Shown here piece by piece: positions 1-10,487 of a stretch of 64,000 nucleotides of DNA. A program made the translations under genes and the position numbers. The notes under the pieces were generated by a model. That model saw nothing but the letters and a program-made list of their open reading frames with translations. It did not search any database and was not told the origin of the DNA. Origin of the DNA: Pelagibius sp037652055 (GTDB lineage Bacteria > Pseudomonadota > Alphaproteobacteria > Kiloniellales > Kiloniellaceae); the NCBI RefSeq assembly GCF_037652055.1, contig NZ_JBBKAH010000002.1, positions 62,001-126,000 on the forward strand, read 5' to 3'. Each line of letters starts with the position of its first letter. Within the stretch, counting starts at the first letter, position 1.

Positions 1-716
1 GTGGACGCCGCTTCCTCCAACGCTTCAGTCCATCGCCTGGCCTTGGTGACTTCGTCAAGGGGATCAGTCCGCCGATAGGCGATCCCTTGAGCGTTTGGCG
101 TCAGATAAATACCCTCTCGGGGGTCTGCGTGTAGTAGTTTGGCCGCATGGTTCGCCGGCCGGCCAAGGAAAAGCGTATCGGTATCGTGAGCTCGCCCAGT
201 GGTCAGGGCCAGGCACGTCCCATGATCGATACCAGAGCGCACTGCTGTTGGAAATCCGTGCACCCGGCCAACGCGTTTTGCGGCCTCTTCCAGCTTCTTT
301 GCCAAAGCTATCGCGCGCAGCACTTGGGCCCTTGGGTTGTTGGCTGGGCTGACAATGACCGCATGAAGCCGAGGACCGTGGAAGTCCACCCGCAATGCCT
401 CGTCTTCTTCGCACAGAGCGTCCCAGATCTCGTAGTGAGCATGCAAAAAGCGGAGCACTTTTTGATGACTTGATTCTGTCTCACCGCGCGCGCCATCGGC
501 GACGAGCTCGTCGAAGCCAAGCAGCTGACTGTAGAGATGGGCTCCATCGACGCGGACTGCCCGTGTACCTGGGAAGCGCCCTTCGGCCTTGGCTCGTGCG
601 ATCTCTGCTTTTGCACGATCAAAATGCTCTGCCAAGGTAATGTTGTCATCGACCTCCGGAGCCGTGTTCAGATGCTTCTGAATTCGCTCACGCGCAACTT
701 CATGATTCCACGCCAT
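1..716 (-). CDS. Divergent class III cyclase-homology protein, 3' end cut by window edge
   Basis: An open frame of 238 codons runs from the ATG at 716 leftwards to the window edge without a stop. It overlaps the end of the upstream cyclase gene by 17 nt and has GGAG six bases before the ATG, so the two genes are co-translated. The layout resembles a class III cyclase: a first-metal type Asp57 (RAVRVDGAHLY), a segment RVDFHGPRLHAVIV (109-122) where active enzymes have K-x-x-G-D-G, and LFLGRPANHAAKL (182-194) where they have GxTVNxAxR. The second metal Asp is replaced (GPR instead of GDG) and the transition-state Arg is Lys. The alignment is my own reading. The protein may be a non-canonical cyclase, a regulatory partner or a ligand sensor; the C-terminus is unseen. 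Confidence 0.7.
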   Translation of the reverse strand, partial: MAWNHEVARERIQKHLNTAPEVDDNITLAEHFDRAKAEIARAKAEGRFPGTRAVRVDGAHLYSQLLGFDELVADGARGETESSHQKVLRFLHAHYEIWDALCEEDEALRVDFHGPRLHAVIVSPANNPRAQVLRAIALAKKLEEAAKRVGRVHGFPTAVRSGIDHGTCLALTTGRAHDTDTLFLGRPANHAAKLLHADPREGIYLTPNAQGIAYRRTDPLDEVTKARRWTEALEEAAS

Positions 717-1854
717 CGCAATCTCCGTTGCTCCAAAATACATCAAATATCTCTTTTTTAACCCTTACACCCTTTGCGCTCTCCAACTTCCCGATGTCTG
801 CGGCGATGCACGAATGAACTGCCTCACTGATACGAATGGGTCCAACACCGGGGCAATCCTTCTCACGCAACTGCTCGAAGCGCGACGCCAAGTTCACGGT
901 CTCTCCAAGGAGAGTGATGGTGATTCTCTCTTCGGTACCAAAATCTCCGAACGCCGCCGGTCCTTTGTGTAACCCTATGCGCAGACCAAGCTCAGGGGCA
1001 CCGAGCTCGGACTTCATCTGATTGAACTCGCGCAGAACTTCATGGGCGCAGCGATATGCTGCTAAGGGGGCACCACTGCGGCTTTGCCCGTCGCAAAGCC
1101 AAAAGGCCATCAACCCGTCGCCCATCAGCTTGTCGATCTCTCCGCCACAGCGGCGTATCGCCCTGACTTGCAGGCCCATGAGCTCGGCAGCCATCTTGCT
1201 AACGTCTTGCGAATCTCTGCCTGTCGCCCAACCGCTGAAACCTGCCAGGTCGCTGAACCACACAACAACCTCGCGATTTGAAATCAGCTTCGGCTGATCC
1301 TCAAATGCAGCTCTTGCAAGCCCCAAGGCTTCCTTGTCGCAAAATCGGCTCAGCATGGAACCGCCACGATCACGCTGTTCTATCAATTCGCCGCGTTGGT
1401 GCGTGGCCTCTGCGAGTTTTTCATTCAGCACATGGGCCAGAAGCTCGTACCAGGCGGCTTGATTCTCAGCGCTCAGCTTCTCGATGACCACTTCGTCAAT
1501 CCTGAAGAGGCGCGTAAAGCCGTGCGCTTTTAGCGTAGCGGTTCGTCCACTCGTGCCTCTTGAGAAGTTTCTTGTCGGCGAGCGAGCCATCAAGACGCCC
1601 TGCTCCCCGATCAGCGAGCCGGCGCCACGGTCTTTGATATGCCCGGAGTCTTTTTCGTCACCCTGAACCGACACACCGCCCTCAACGATCAGCCAAACAC
1701 AGTCAGCAGGATCGCCCGCCGAGCAGATGATCTCGCCATTCCTGTACTGGGCAATCGAGCCGATTCCCTGCTCCGTCAGCGCACGGAATAGGCCGTCCGG
1801 GTCAGACGAATACTTTTTTAAGAAGTTCAATAAGGCTGGGCGCCATTGCTCCAT
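700..1854 (-). CDS. Cyclic-nucleotide-binding domain fused to class III nucleotidyl cyclase
   Basis: This 384-residue cytoplasmic protein makes, and probably senses, a cyclic nucleotide. Residues about 25-125 form a CRP-like domain with a phosphate-binding-cassette-like stretch GSLIGEQG...PTR (Glu84, Arg95). Residues about 190-375 form a class III cyclase with the active-site set intact: Asp202 (WFSDLAGFS), Lys242 and Asp246 (DKLMGDG), and Asn321 and Arg325 (TVNLASRFE). The Lys is the type used for purine recognition, but the nucleotide cannot be settled by reading. I chose the ATG at 1854, preceded by AGGA, because the 51 residues back to an ATG at 2007 look unlike a domain. The gene overlaps the next cyclase-like gene by 17 nt. 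GC content, about 53-55% in sampled rows, is well below the rest of the window. Confidence 0.85.
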   Translation of the reverse strand: MEQWRPALLNFLKKYSSDPDGLFRALTEQGIGSIAQYRNGEIICSAGDPADCVWLIVEGGVSVQGDEKDSGHIKDRGAGSLIGEQGVLMARSPTRNFSRGTSGRTATLKAHGFTRLFRIDEVVIEKLSAENQAAWYELLAHVLNEKLAEATHQRGELIEQRDRGGSMLSRFCDKEALGLARAAFEDQPKLISNREVVVWFSDLAGFSGWATGRDSQDVSKMAAELMGLQVRAIRRCGGEIDKLMGDGLMAFWLCDGQSRSGAPLAAYRCAHEVLREFNQMKSELGAPELGLRIGLHKGPAAFGDFGTEERITITLLGETVNLASRFEQLREKDCPGVGPIRISEAVHSCIAADIGKLESAKGVRVKKEIFDVFWSNGDCDGVES

Positions 1855-2020
1855 TGACACGTCCTGGGCGTGAAAAAATGCCGCTCGAGTCGTGATCAGA
1901 TGGTAGCAGAAGTGTCCGGATTCAACACGAAATTGACACAAAATGATAAACGGCTGGCCGGAGGGTGTGAGCAATTGCCCACGGAACCCACACTCGTGCC
2001 AGGCCAAACCAGGTGATCGA

Positions 2021-2290
2021 CGTTTTTATGCGAGATTCGAAGCCTTTATGTGAGACGCCACATTTGCGAGATCATCCGGACGATTAGTGTTGAATAGGGG
2101 GATCTGGTTCTGGCTGCCAAGGGCACCCGAAAAGAACCGAAAATCAGCCGAGTCTCACTTTCTGTGACCAACTTTCCGCCAAGTGACTCGCTCTTGAAGT
2201 GCGACGGCTCAGATTCGGTCAGCAAAAGCAGATGCTTAAGCGCAATTTTGGGGAGTCTCACTTTTTAAGGCGAGTCTCATCTTTTAAGTC
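2021..2290. mobile_element. Inverted arrays of short repeats resembling IS21-type ends; remnant or non-autonomous element
   Basis: The left side carries near-copies on the + strand: TTATGCGAGATTC (from 2026), TTATGTGAGACGC (from 2047) and TTTGCGAGATC (from 2063). The right side carries them inverted: GAGTCTCACTTTTT (2253-2266) and GAGTCTCATCTTTT (2272-2285), with one more GAGTCTCACTTT at 2150. Tandem copies of a degenerate repeat at both ends, in inverted orientation, are a known property of IS21-family ends. No transposase fits in the roughly 180 bases between, so this would be a remnant or a non-autonomous derivative. The stretch 1855-2020 holds only the cyclase leader. Family assignment is inference. 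Confidence 0.45.
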
Positions 2291-2312
2291 ACCCTACAAA
2301 GGGGAGAAGCAA

Positions 2313-2388
2313 TGGTGGGCCCGGCAGGATTCGAACCTGCGACAACGCCGTTATGAGCGGCGAGTTCTAACCGCTGAACTACGGGCCC
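2313..2388 (-). tRNA. tRNA-Ile2 (anticodon CAU, lysidine-modified type)
   Basis: The reverse strand folds as a complete cloverleaf: a 7-bp acceptor (GGGCCCG with CGGGCCC), a D arm GTTC...GAAC, an anticodon stem CGCCG/CGGCG with loop CTCATAA, a T arm GCAGG-TTCGAAT-CCTGC, discriminator A and an encoded CCA. The anticodon is CAT. The CTCATAA loop and overall sequence resemble bacterial tRNA-Ile2, in which C34 becomes lysidine to read AUA, rather than elongator or initiator Met. The gene sits at the right border of the low-GC block. Confidence 0.93.
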
Positions 2389-2460
2389 CCGAGAGACTCG
2401 GTCACCATTGTGCCGCTGCGCGGCGGCAGATCAAGGGGATAGGGGAAAATGGCGGCCGAA

Positions 2461-3174
2461 TCAGTTGGCTGCCTGACGGATGTCCGGCGATTCCTTGGAC
2501 TTTGGATAGATGAACCCGTAGACCGCATAGGTGCGCGAGCCCATCTGGTTGCCCGGGGTGTACCATACGCGCACCGCCGACCAGTCGTTCTTCTCGGAGA
2601 CGTCGCGCACCGGCGTGTAGCGGTGGATGCGCCCGCCGTTCAGCCAGTTGGCCTGGTGCACGACGATGTTCCGGCTGTCCACCACTTCCGCAACGAAGGC
2701 GAGGTGACCGAGGGTCAGGCGGCGGGTCTTGCTGAGCACCAGCACGGCACCGGGCCGTGGGGTCTTGCCTTTCGCGTAAAGGCCGTCGGCCTTCTTCCAC
2801 CAGGTCCAGGCATCGCCGCGCAGGGCAATGCCGGAGAGTTCGCGGGCGTAGGGCACGCACTGCAGGGGTCGCGAAACCCTGACCACCGCCGGGCGCGCCC
2901 GCGGCAGAGCCGGTGCCTGGTGCAGCAGAGAAAGCCCTGCCGAGGAGACTTCGCCGAAGGGGTCCATGTCCATCGCACCGGGCGCCTGCCGGGCCGCCTG
3001 CTGGCTTGCAAGAGCGCGGCGCCCGGACGGCGAGGTGCCGAAGGGCGTGGCCTTGGAAAATTCAGTCCGGGAATATTCAGAGGCGAAGTCAGCGTTGTCG
3101 CCGGCGTCGGCCTGCGGCGCGGCACAGCCCGACGCCAGCAGCATGAGGATCAGACCAACGAGCGGCCGCCGCAT
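2461..3174 (-). CDS. CHAP-domain lipoprotein, probable peptidoglycan amidase/endopeptidase
   Basis: The 237-residue product starts with a lipoprotein signal (lipobox LASGC, Cys17), so it should be anchored in the envelope. A linker of about 80 residues rich in Ala, Pro and Ser leads to a CHAP (NlpC/P60-like) domain from about residue 100. The catalytic set is visible: Cys106 in LQCVPYAREL, His157 in TLGHLAFV, and a polar third residue near Asn176 in HQANW. Such enzymes cleave peptide bonds in peptidoglycan. The gene stands alone between the tRNA and a divergent lipoprotein gene. The substrate bond is not predictable from sequence. Confidence 0.85.
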   Translation of the reverse strand: MRRPLVGLILMLLASGCAAPQADAGDNADFASEYSRTEFSKATPFGTSPSGRRALASQQAARQAPGAMDMDPFGEVSSAGLSLLHQAPALPRARPAVVRVSRPLQCVPYARELSGIALRGDAWTWWKKADGLYAKGKTPRPGAVLVLSKTRRLTLGHLAFVAEVVDSRNIVVHQANWLNGGRIHRYTPVRDVSEKNDWSAVRVWYTPGNQMGSRTYAVYGFIYPKSKESPDIRQAAN

Positions 3175-3533
3175 CGGGCCAGGCTGTCTAATGGATGCGC
3201 CGCGAATGGCAACAGTGGCCTTCGCGTTGCATCGGGTGACAGGCCCCGCAAGAGGCCATTGGGGTAAACATTATAAGGGACTCCCCTCAACGGCGCCCCG
3301 GCACCCCGCCGGAGACAAAACCTGAACATCGCAAAGACGAACTCAAGTGATCCGCCGACCTGCTGCAGTGCAAAACCGCTGCTGCGGGTGATCCCGCCTT
3401 CTACTTTACGTGATGCCCCAAGAAAGCAGGCTCTTATAGTTTTTAAGGGCACGATTTTGACATAGCAATAGCTGGTTTCGCCCACCAATATCCTGCGCAG
3501 CCAACAAACGTCACTTTCGACCGGGAGTTCCCC
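3175..3533. other. Intergenic stretch without recognisable gene
   Basis: This spacer separates the divergent CHAP lipoprotein and glycine-zipper lipoprotein genes, so promoters for both should lie here. I see no coding frame with local codon use, no tRNA, no strong terminator and no clear repeat. The only useful signal is GGGAG about eight bases before the ATG at 3534. Confidence 0.6.
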
Positions 3534-3809
3534 ATGTCCTGCGCAGCTGCCCCCCAACGATCCCTGAAAGCGGCGCTACTGCGCCCTGCCGTCCTTTTGG
3601 CTGCCGTCCTCGCGCTTTCCGCCTGCGGCAGCAGCACCGGCGACCGCGGTCTCAGCGGCGCCGGCATCGGCGCGGCGGCCGGCACCGCGCTGGGCGCCGT
3701 CACGGGCCTGGGCATTGTCGAGGGCGCGCTGATCGGCGCCGGTGCCGGCGGCCTGACCGGCCTGCTGACCGACGAGGATACCATCGACCTCGGCGATCCC
3801 TGGTGGTAA
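3534..3809 (+). CDS. Small glycine-zipper lipoprotein
   Basis: This 91-residue protein has an N-terminal hydrophobic segment and lipobox (LALSAC, Cys near residue 31). A glycine- and alanine-rich stretch follows with regularly spaced glycines (GAGIGAAAGTALGAV, then GALIGAGAGG), the pattern of glycine-zipper membrane segments seen in the SlyB and YMGG-like lipoproteins. The short acidic tail ends in two tryptophans. A GGGAG ribosome-binding site precedes the ATG. It lies 24 nt upstream of rlpA on the same strand, so the two are probably co-transcribed envelope genes. Its exact role is unknown. Confidence 0.8.
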   Translation: MSCAAAPQRSLKAALLRPAVLLAAVLALSACGSSTGDRGLSGAGIGAAAGTALGAVTGLGIVEGALIGAGAGGLTGLLTDEDTIDLGDPWW

Positions 3810-3833
3810 GAGCTTCGGGGAAACGGTGACACG

Positions 3834-4418
3834 ATGACGGACGTGCCAGTGCGAAGACAGTTCGACAAGGCCCTCTCCCTGGCCACACTCCTGCTCCTGC
3901 TCAGTGCCTGCGCTGCCTCGCCGGCGGCGAGCGGCGGTCCCCAGGGCATCGCGGCGACAAGCCAATCGTCCCAGCGCGCGCCGGGCGCTTCTGCGGCGGC
4001 TCCTTCCACGGCCGACGCGGGCAAAGCATCCGCCGAGGGCCATCTGATCGCCACCCTGCAGCCGAAAGACCAGGCACCGCTCGAAACCGACGGAGCCGCC
4101 GACGAGACCGTCACCATGAGCTTTACCGGCCTCGCTTCTTGGTACGGCAAGCGCTTCCACGGCCTTCGCACCGCCAGCGGCGAGCGCTACGACATGACGG
4201 CGTTCACCGCGGCCCACCCCAGCCTGCCCTTCGGCAGCCGGGTGCGCGTCACCAATCTTGCCAATGACCGCTCGGTGGTGGTCATCATCAACGACCGCGG
4301 CCCCTTCGTGAAAACGCGCCTTATCGACGTCTCACACGCCGCTGCCAAGCAGCTCGGCATCCTGGCAGACGGCGTTGCCGAAGTGCGCGTCGACGTGCTG
4401 GCCGATACCGCCAGCTAG
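3834..4418 (+). CDS. rlpA: RlpA-family septal lytic transglycosylase-like lipoprotein
   Basis: The 194-residue product has a lipoprotein signal (LLSAC, Cys26), an Ala/Ser-rich linker, and a double-psi beta-barrel from about residue 92 to 190. RlpA hallmarks are clear: ASWYGKRFHG, TASGERYD, LPFGSRVRV and INDRGPF. RlpA proteins act at the division septum or cell poles, where characterised members cleave glycan strands lacking stem peptides. There is no C-terminal SPOR domain, so septal targeting by denuded glycan may be absent or supplied by a partner. Its stop overlaps the convergent metallo-hydrolase stop in the palindrome CTAG. Confidence 0.9.
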   Translation: MTDVPVRRQFDKALSLATLLLLLSACAASPAASGGPQGIAATSQSSQRAPGASAAAPSTADAGKASAEGHLIATLQPKDQAPLETDGAADETVTMSFTGLASWYGKRFHGLRTASGERYDMTAFTAAHPSLPFGSRVRVTNLANDRSVVVIINDRGPFVKTRLIDVSHAAAKQLGILADGVAEVRVDVLADTAS

Positions 4419-5296
4419 AGAGCTTTCCCGAACGACAGCTCCGCCTGCCCGTAGACGACCTTGCGCGCGGTAAGGTCGATGCGCAGCAGGTCCTCCGCCA
4501 GCACCAGCGGCCCGGTGAAGTCCGCCGCGACCTCGGCCAGCAGCGCCGCTCGATCGGCCGCCGGTGGCACGAAGTGGGTGAGCGCCAGCGCCTTCACCCC
4601 GGCTTCCGTTGCGATCCTGCCGACCTCGCTGGAAAGCGTGTGATAGCCGGCGACATTGGCGACGGTCTCCGCCGAGCGCACACCGGGCACCAGCGGCATC
4701 TCGCGGTGGACGAAGACCTCGTGCACCAGCAGGTCGGCACCCTTGGCCGCGGCGATCAGGGCCTCACAGCGTCGGGTGTCGCCCGACAGGGCCAGCTTCT
4801 CACTCCCTGCTTCGAAGACGAACCCGAAGGCGTGTCGCACCGGCTTGTGGTCGACCTCGACGGCCCGCACCGTCACGCCGCCGAAGCTCAGCACCTCGCC
4901 GGCGGCGATCTCCGTCACCGCGACCTTCAGCGCCTCGGTGGAGGGCCGCTTCTCGTGCGCGATGCGCTGGCTGAGCTCGGACTCCCAAAGGGCCATGAGG
5001 CCCTCGACATAGCGCCGCGTGCCCGGCGGTCCGTAGACCGGCAAAGGCCGCTCGCGGCCCTGGTGCCACGACGAGACGATCAGCTGATAGAGATCGACCA
5101 GGTGGTCGGAGTGCAGGTGGGTCAGCAGCAGCGCATCGAGATCGCGCCCCGGCGTGCCGGCGGCGACCAGGCGCTGGGTCACCCCGGAACCGCAGTCGAC
5201 CAGCACCCTGGCGCCGTCAGCCAGAATGAGCTGCGCCGGCCCGTAGCGTTCGGTCGAGACCACCGGGCAGCCGGTGCCGAGAAAGACGATTTCCAT
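4415..5296 (-). CDS. Metallo-beta-lactamase fold hydrolase, ribonuclease Z-like
   Basis: The 293-residue protein begins at MEIVFLGTGCPVVS and carries the MBL metal motif LLTHLHSDHLVDLY. Downstream it has further metal-ligand candidates: Asp in LALSGDTRR, His in LLVHEVF and His in ALTHFVPP. The overall pattern, with the short N-terminal GTGxP motif, matches the RNase Z / ElaC-like branch that matures tRNA 3' ends, although many alphaproteobacterial members act on other phosphodiesters or esters. The frame stays open upstream into the rpoD terminator and 3' end, but the ATG at 5296 is the natural domain start. Its stop shares CTAG with convergent rlpA. Confidence 0.82.
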   Translation of the reverse strand: MEIVFLGTGCPVVSTERYGPAQLILADGARVLVDCGSGVTQRLVAAGTPGRDLDALLLTHLHSDHLVDLYQLIVSSWHQGRERPLPVYGPPGTRRYVEGLMALWESELSQRIAHEKRPSTEALKVAVTEIAAGEVLSFGGVTVRAVEVDHKPVRHAFGFVFEAGSEKLALSGDTRRCEALIAAAKGADLLVHEVFVHREMPLVPGVRSAETVANVAGYHTLSSEVGRIATEAGVKALALTHFVPPAADRAALLAEVAADFTGPLVLAEDLLRIDLTARKVVYGQAELSFGKAL

Positions 5297-5334
5297 GGCC
5301 GAGAGGCTAGCGCGGCGCGCGGCAGGCGCAACGG

Positions 5335-5363
5335 AAAAGGGCCACTCCGAAGAGCGGCCCCTT
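5335..5363 (-). terminator. Intrinsic terminator after rpoD
   Basis: On the minus strand, GGGCCGCTC and GAGTGGCCC pair (one mismatch) around a TTCG loop and are followed by TTTT. This lies 23-50 nt past the rpoD stop and closes the yqeY-dnaG-rpoD direction of transcription. Confidence 0.75.
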
Positions 5364-5385
5364 ATGATTTCCGGCTCTGCTTCGC

Positions 5386-7494
<2,109 letters not shown>

Positions 7495-7612
7495 TCAGCC
7501 CACTACCTCAAGATGCCATGGCCGGCGCCCCGACCATGAAGATGCTTCGACCGGGGTACCGGCCGCGTCGATTAACGCCCGCGCAGCCTCTTGCCGCGCC
7601 GGCGCGGTACCC

Positions 7613-9595
7613 TCAACTGTCCGCTTTGTTCGAGCTCGTTTGAAGCATCGCCTCAAATCGGTCCAGATCCACTTTGCGGCCGTTTTCTTCACTCAGCAGT
7701 CTTTGACGGGCCTGGACCCGCTGCAACTGCTCCGCCGTCATATCTGCCGCCAGGGCCCGTGCCTCCTCGGCGCGCAGCTGCCCCGATTGGCGATCACGCA
7801 ACACCCCCAAAATGTGCAAGACAGATTGCCGCGCCACCTCGGCAGAGGCGTCGGGACGGGCAAACCTGCCATGAACATATACCTCCGGGGTTAACAGCGT
7901 GGCCAAAAGCCCCGAATACCCCTGGCTGGAGAGGTGGCATTTCACACCTTCGCTGTCAAGTTCCGCATGGCGCGCCACGCAATCGATCAGGGCTTGGCGG
8001 AGGGCATTGAGGTCGGCGCTGATGAAGTCGACCCCAGCGAGATCCTCGACGAACTCAATTAATAAACTGTTATGGTTAATCAAGGTGGCAAGGAGTAATT
8101 GTTCGGGCCGCTCCAGGCGCAGCATGTCGCCCGGCCGCCGCTGCTTGGCCGGCAGCCCCTCCAAAGGGTCAATCGGACCCCAGCGCCGCCCTTTGCCGGC
8201 AAAACGCCCCCCCGAACGCCCCCCGAAACGCTTGGCTTGAGCGCCGGCGGCCGCCCGGCCCTGCCCAGCTTGCCCCCGGGCCTGGCCGCCATAGCCGAAA
8301 ACCGCCTCGAAGCGACGCTCCATCTCCTGGCGGTAGTCCTCGCGCAACTCCGGGTCGCGGATGTTACGGACCTCTGCGCGCAGGTCGGCGCGGATCGCCG
8401 CCCGGCGCTCCGGCGTATCCGCCGCGCGCCCTTCGGTTGCCTTGCGCCAGATGACGTCGGCCAGCGGCTGGGCGGCGTCGAGCATCGCCCGCACCGCCTG
8501 GGGGCCCTGGCTGCGCAGCAGGCTGTCCGGGTCCTCGCCCGGCGGCAGCAGGGCGAACAGCAGGCTCTTGCCGGGCTTCAGCAGCGGCAGCGCCCGCTGG
8601 GCGGCGCGGAAGGCGGCACGCTGGCCGGCGGCATCGCCATCGAAACAGAGCGTCGGCTCCGCGGCGAGGCGCCACAGCTCCTCGATCTGATCCTCGGTCA
8701 AAGCCGTGCCCAGCGGCGCCACGGCGGCGGGAAAGCCGCCCTCGGCGAGGGCAATGACGTCCATGTAGCCTTCGGTCACCAGCAGTTCGCCGGTGTCGTG
8801 GGCGGCCTTCCTGGCGCGCGCCAGGTTGTACAGCACACGGCCCTTGTGGAAGAGCGGCGTGTCCGGCGAATTCAGGTACTTGGCCTTGGAATCGCCCAGC
8901 GTGCGTCCGCCGAAGGCGATCACCCGGCCGCGCCGGTCGGTGATTGGGAAGATCACCCGGTGGAAGAAGTAGTCCCTGAGGCCCCCCTCGTTGCCCAAGG
9001 CTTCCCCTGAATCTCCCCCTCTCTCACCGTCCTCGGCCCGCTTCACCAGGCCGGCCTCGATCAGCTGATCGACGGTGATGCCGCGGGCGCGCAGCGCCTT
9101 GGCGAGCACGCCCCGCTGGCGCGGCGCGAAGCCGAGGCGGAAGGCCTTCACGGTCTCGGGCGCAAGGCCGCGGCCGGCGAGATAATCGCGCGCTTCCTTG
9201 CCCGCTTCGGTCCGCAGCTGTTCCTCGAACCACAGGCAGGCGGCTTCCAGGACGTCGATGAGGCCGGCGCGCTTTTCGGCGCGCTGGCGGTCCTCCGGCC
9301 GCTCCTGCGGCACCTGCAGGCCGGCCAGGCCAGCCAGACGCTCGACCGTCTCGGGGAAGCTCAGGCCCTCGGTGTTCATCACGAAGTCGATGGCCGAGCC
9401 GTGCGCCCCGCAGCCGAAGCAGTGGTAGAAGCCCTTGTCGTCATTGACGGTGAAGGAAGGCGTCTTCTCGTTGTGGAAGGGGCAGAGCCCGGAATGCTCG
9501 CGCCCCTTCTTCACCAGCTTCACGCGCTTGCCCACCACCTCGGAGGTGGTGACCCGATTGCGCAGTTCGTCCAGAAATTCCGGTGGAAAGGCCAT
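7613..9595 (-). CDS. dnaG: DNA primase
   Basis: The 660-residue primase makes RNA primers for lagging-strand and initiation synthesis. The N-terminal CHC2 zinc-binding module is clear (CPFHNEKTPSF with YHCFGCGAHG). The TOPRIM core follows, with LLVTEGYMDV for the catalytic Glu and LCFDGDAAG for the metal Asp residues. The C-terminal half, after a Gly/Ala/Arg-rich linker around residues 440-480, is the helicase-interaction domain. I used the ATG at 9595 (MAFPPEFLDELR); a GTG two codons upstream is possible. It lies between yqeY and rpoD. Confidence 0.97.
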   Translation of the reverse strand: MAFPPEFLDELRNRVTTSEVVGKRVKLVKKGREHSGLCPFHNEKTPSFTVNDDKGFYHCFGCGAHGSAIDFVMNTEGLSFPETVERLAGLAGLQVPQERPEDRQRAEKRAGLIDVLEAACLWFEEQLRTEAGKEARDYLAGRGLAPETVKAFRLGFAPRQRGVLAKALRARGITVDQLIEAGLVKRAEDGERGGDSGEALGNEGGLRDYFFHRVIFPITDRRGRVIAFGGRTLGDSKAKYLNSPDTPLFHKGRVLYNLARARKAAHDTGELLVTEGYMDVIALAEGGFPAAVAPLGTALTEDQIEELWRLAAEPTLCFDGDAAGQRAAFRAAQRALPLLKPGKSLLFALLPPGEDPDSLLRSQGPQAVRAMLDAAQPLADVIWRKATEGRAADTPERRAAIRADLRAEVRNIRDPELREDYRQEMERRFEAVFGYGGQARGQAGQGRAAAGAQAKRFGGRSGGRFAGKGRRWGPIDPLEGLPAKQRRPGDMLRLERPEQLLLATLINHNSLLIEFVEDLAGVDFISADLNALRQALIDCVARHAELDSEGVKCHLSSQGYSGLLATLLTPEVYVHGRFARPDASAEVARQSVLHILGVLRDRQSGQLRAEEARALAADMTAEQLQRVQARQRLLSEENGRKVDLDRFEAMLQTSSNKADS

Positions 9596-9851
9596 TGGCA
9601 CCGCTGGTTTGAGAAGACCGCCCTTGCCCCCGCGGGCGGCAAAGGCGGCCGGCAGCCGCCCAAACTATCAAAGCCGCCGCAGCGCCGCACCCGAGCCGGC
9701 GCCGAGTCGCCAACAATATTGTAGGCGAAACGGGGGAGAACGCTTGGAAAACCTGGGGGTTGTTTGGGATATCTGGCGCCGAATGCCGGAATATCAAGTG
9801 CCAGGCCCTGAGGAAGAAATACCGGCTACCGCTCCAGCCTTGGACCCAGCC

Positions 9852-10307
9852 TTAGACGAGGGCTTCCTTCACGATGCCGCTGGCCTTGCCGAAGTCCATG
9901 CGGCCGGGGTAGCGCTCCTTGAGGGTCGCCATGACGCGTCCCATGTCCTTCACGCTGGACGCGCCCAGTTCGCCGATCACGCCGTCGATGGCCCCGCGCA
10001 TGTCGGTCTCGTCCATTTGCTTGGGCAGGAAGCGCTCGATGACCTCGATCTCCTCGGCCTCGCGCTTGGCCAGTTCCGGACGGCTGCCCTTGGTGTACAT
10101 CTCGATGGATTCATGGCGCTGACGCACCATCTTCTGGAGCATCTCCAGGATGGCTTCATCGCCCAGGCCGTCACCGTTGCCCTTGGTGCGCTCTGCGATG
10201 TCGCGGTCCTTCAGGGCAGCCAGGATCAGCCGCAGGGTCGAGGTGGCCCGGGCTTCCTTGGCTTTCATAGCGTCTTTCAGAGCGTCGTTCAGACGGGTGC
10301 GCAGCAT
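9852..10307 (-). CDS. GatB/YqeY domain protein
   Basis: This 151-residue helical protein matches the YqeY family, which resembles the C-terminal tRNA-binding tail of the amidotransferase subunit GatB. Recognisable stretches include MLRTRLNDALKDAMKAK, RLILAALKDRDIA and the C-terminal GRVMATLKERYPGRMDFGKA. Stand-alone YqeY proteins are widespread and often precede dnaG, as here; their function is not firmly established, although a role with tRNA or amidotransferase is suggested by homology. The ATG at 10307 faces carA divergently across a 180-nt AT-rich spacer. Confidence 0.9.
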   Translation of the reverse strand: MLRTRLNDALKDAMKAKEARATSTLRLILAALKDRDIAERTKGNGDGLGDEAILEMLQKMVRQRHESIEMYTKGSRPELAKREAEEIEVIERFLPKQMDETDMRGAIDGVIGELGASSVKDMGRVMATLKERYPGRMDFGKASGIVKEALV

Positions 10308-10487
10308 CTATGGTCTTTCCAGTGACTCGCGAAGCGCGGGAGGTTAGCTCAATTCATCCGAAATGGCAAAATGCCCAATGCGGAATTAAGTTATTGAAAT
10401 ATAAGAAGTTTGAACTTTTGCTTAGGCTTGACCGGGGCGGGCCTTTCCCTTAAACATCACCCCGCTCGCGTTCCGAGGATCCGCTTC

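Noticed and set aside
2021..2290. The repeat array as a CRISPR or as tRNA-adjacent att sites
   Set aside because: Repeats are inverted at the two ends rather than evenly spaced, and none matches the 3' end of the tRNA.
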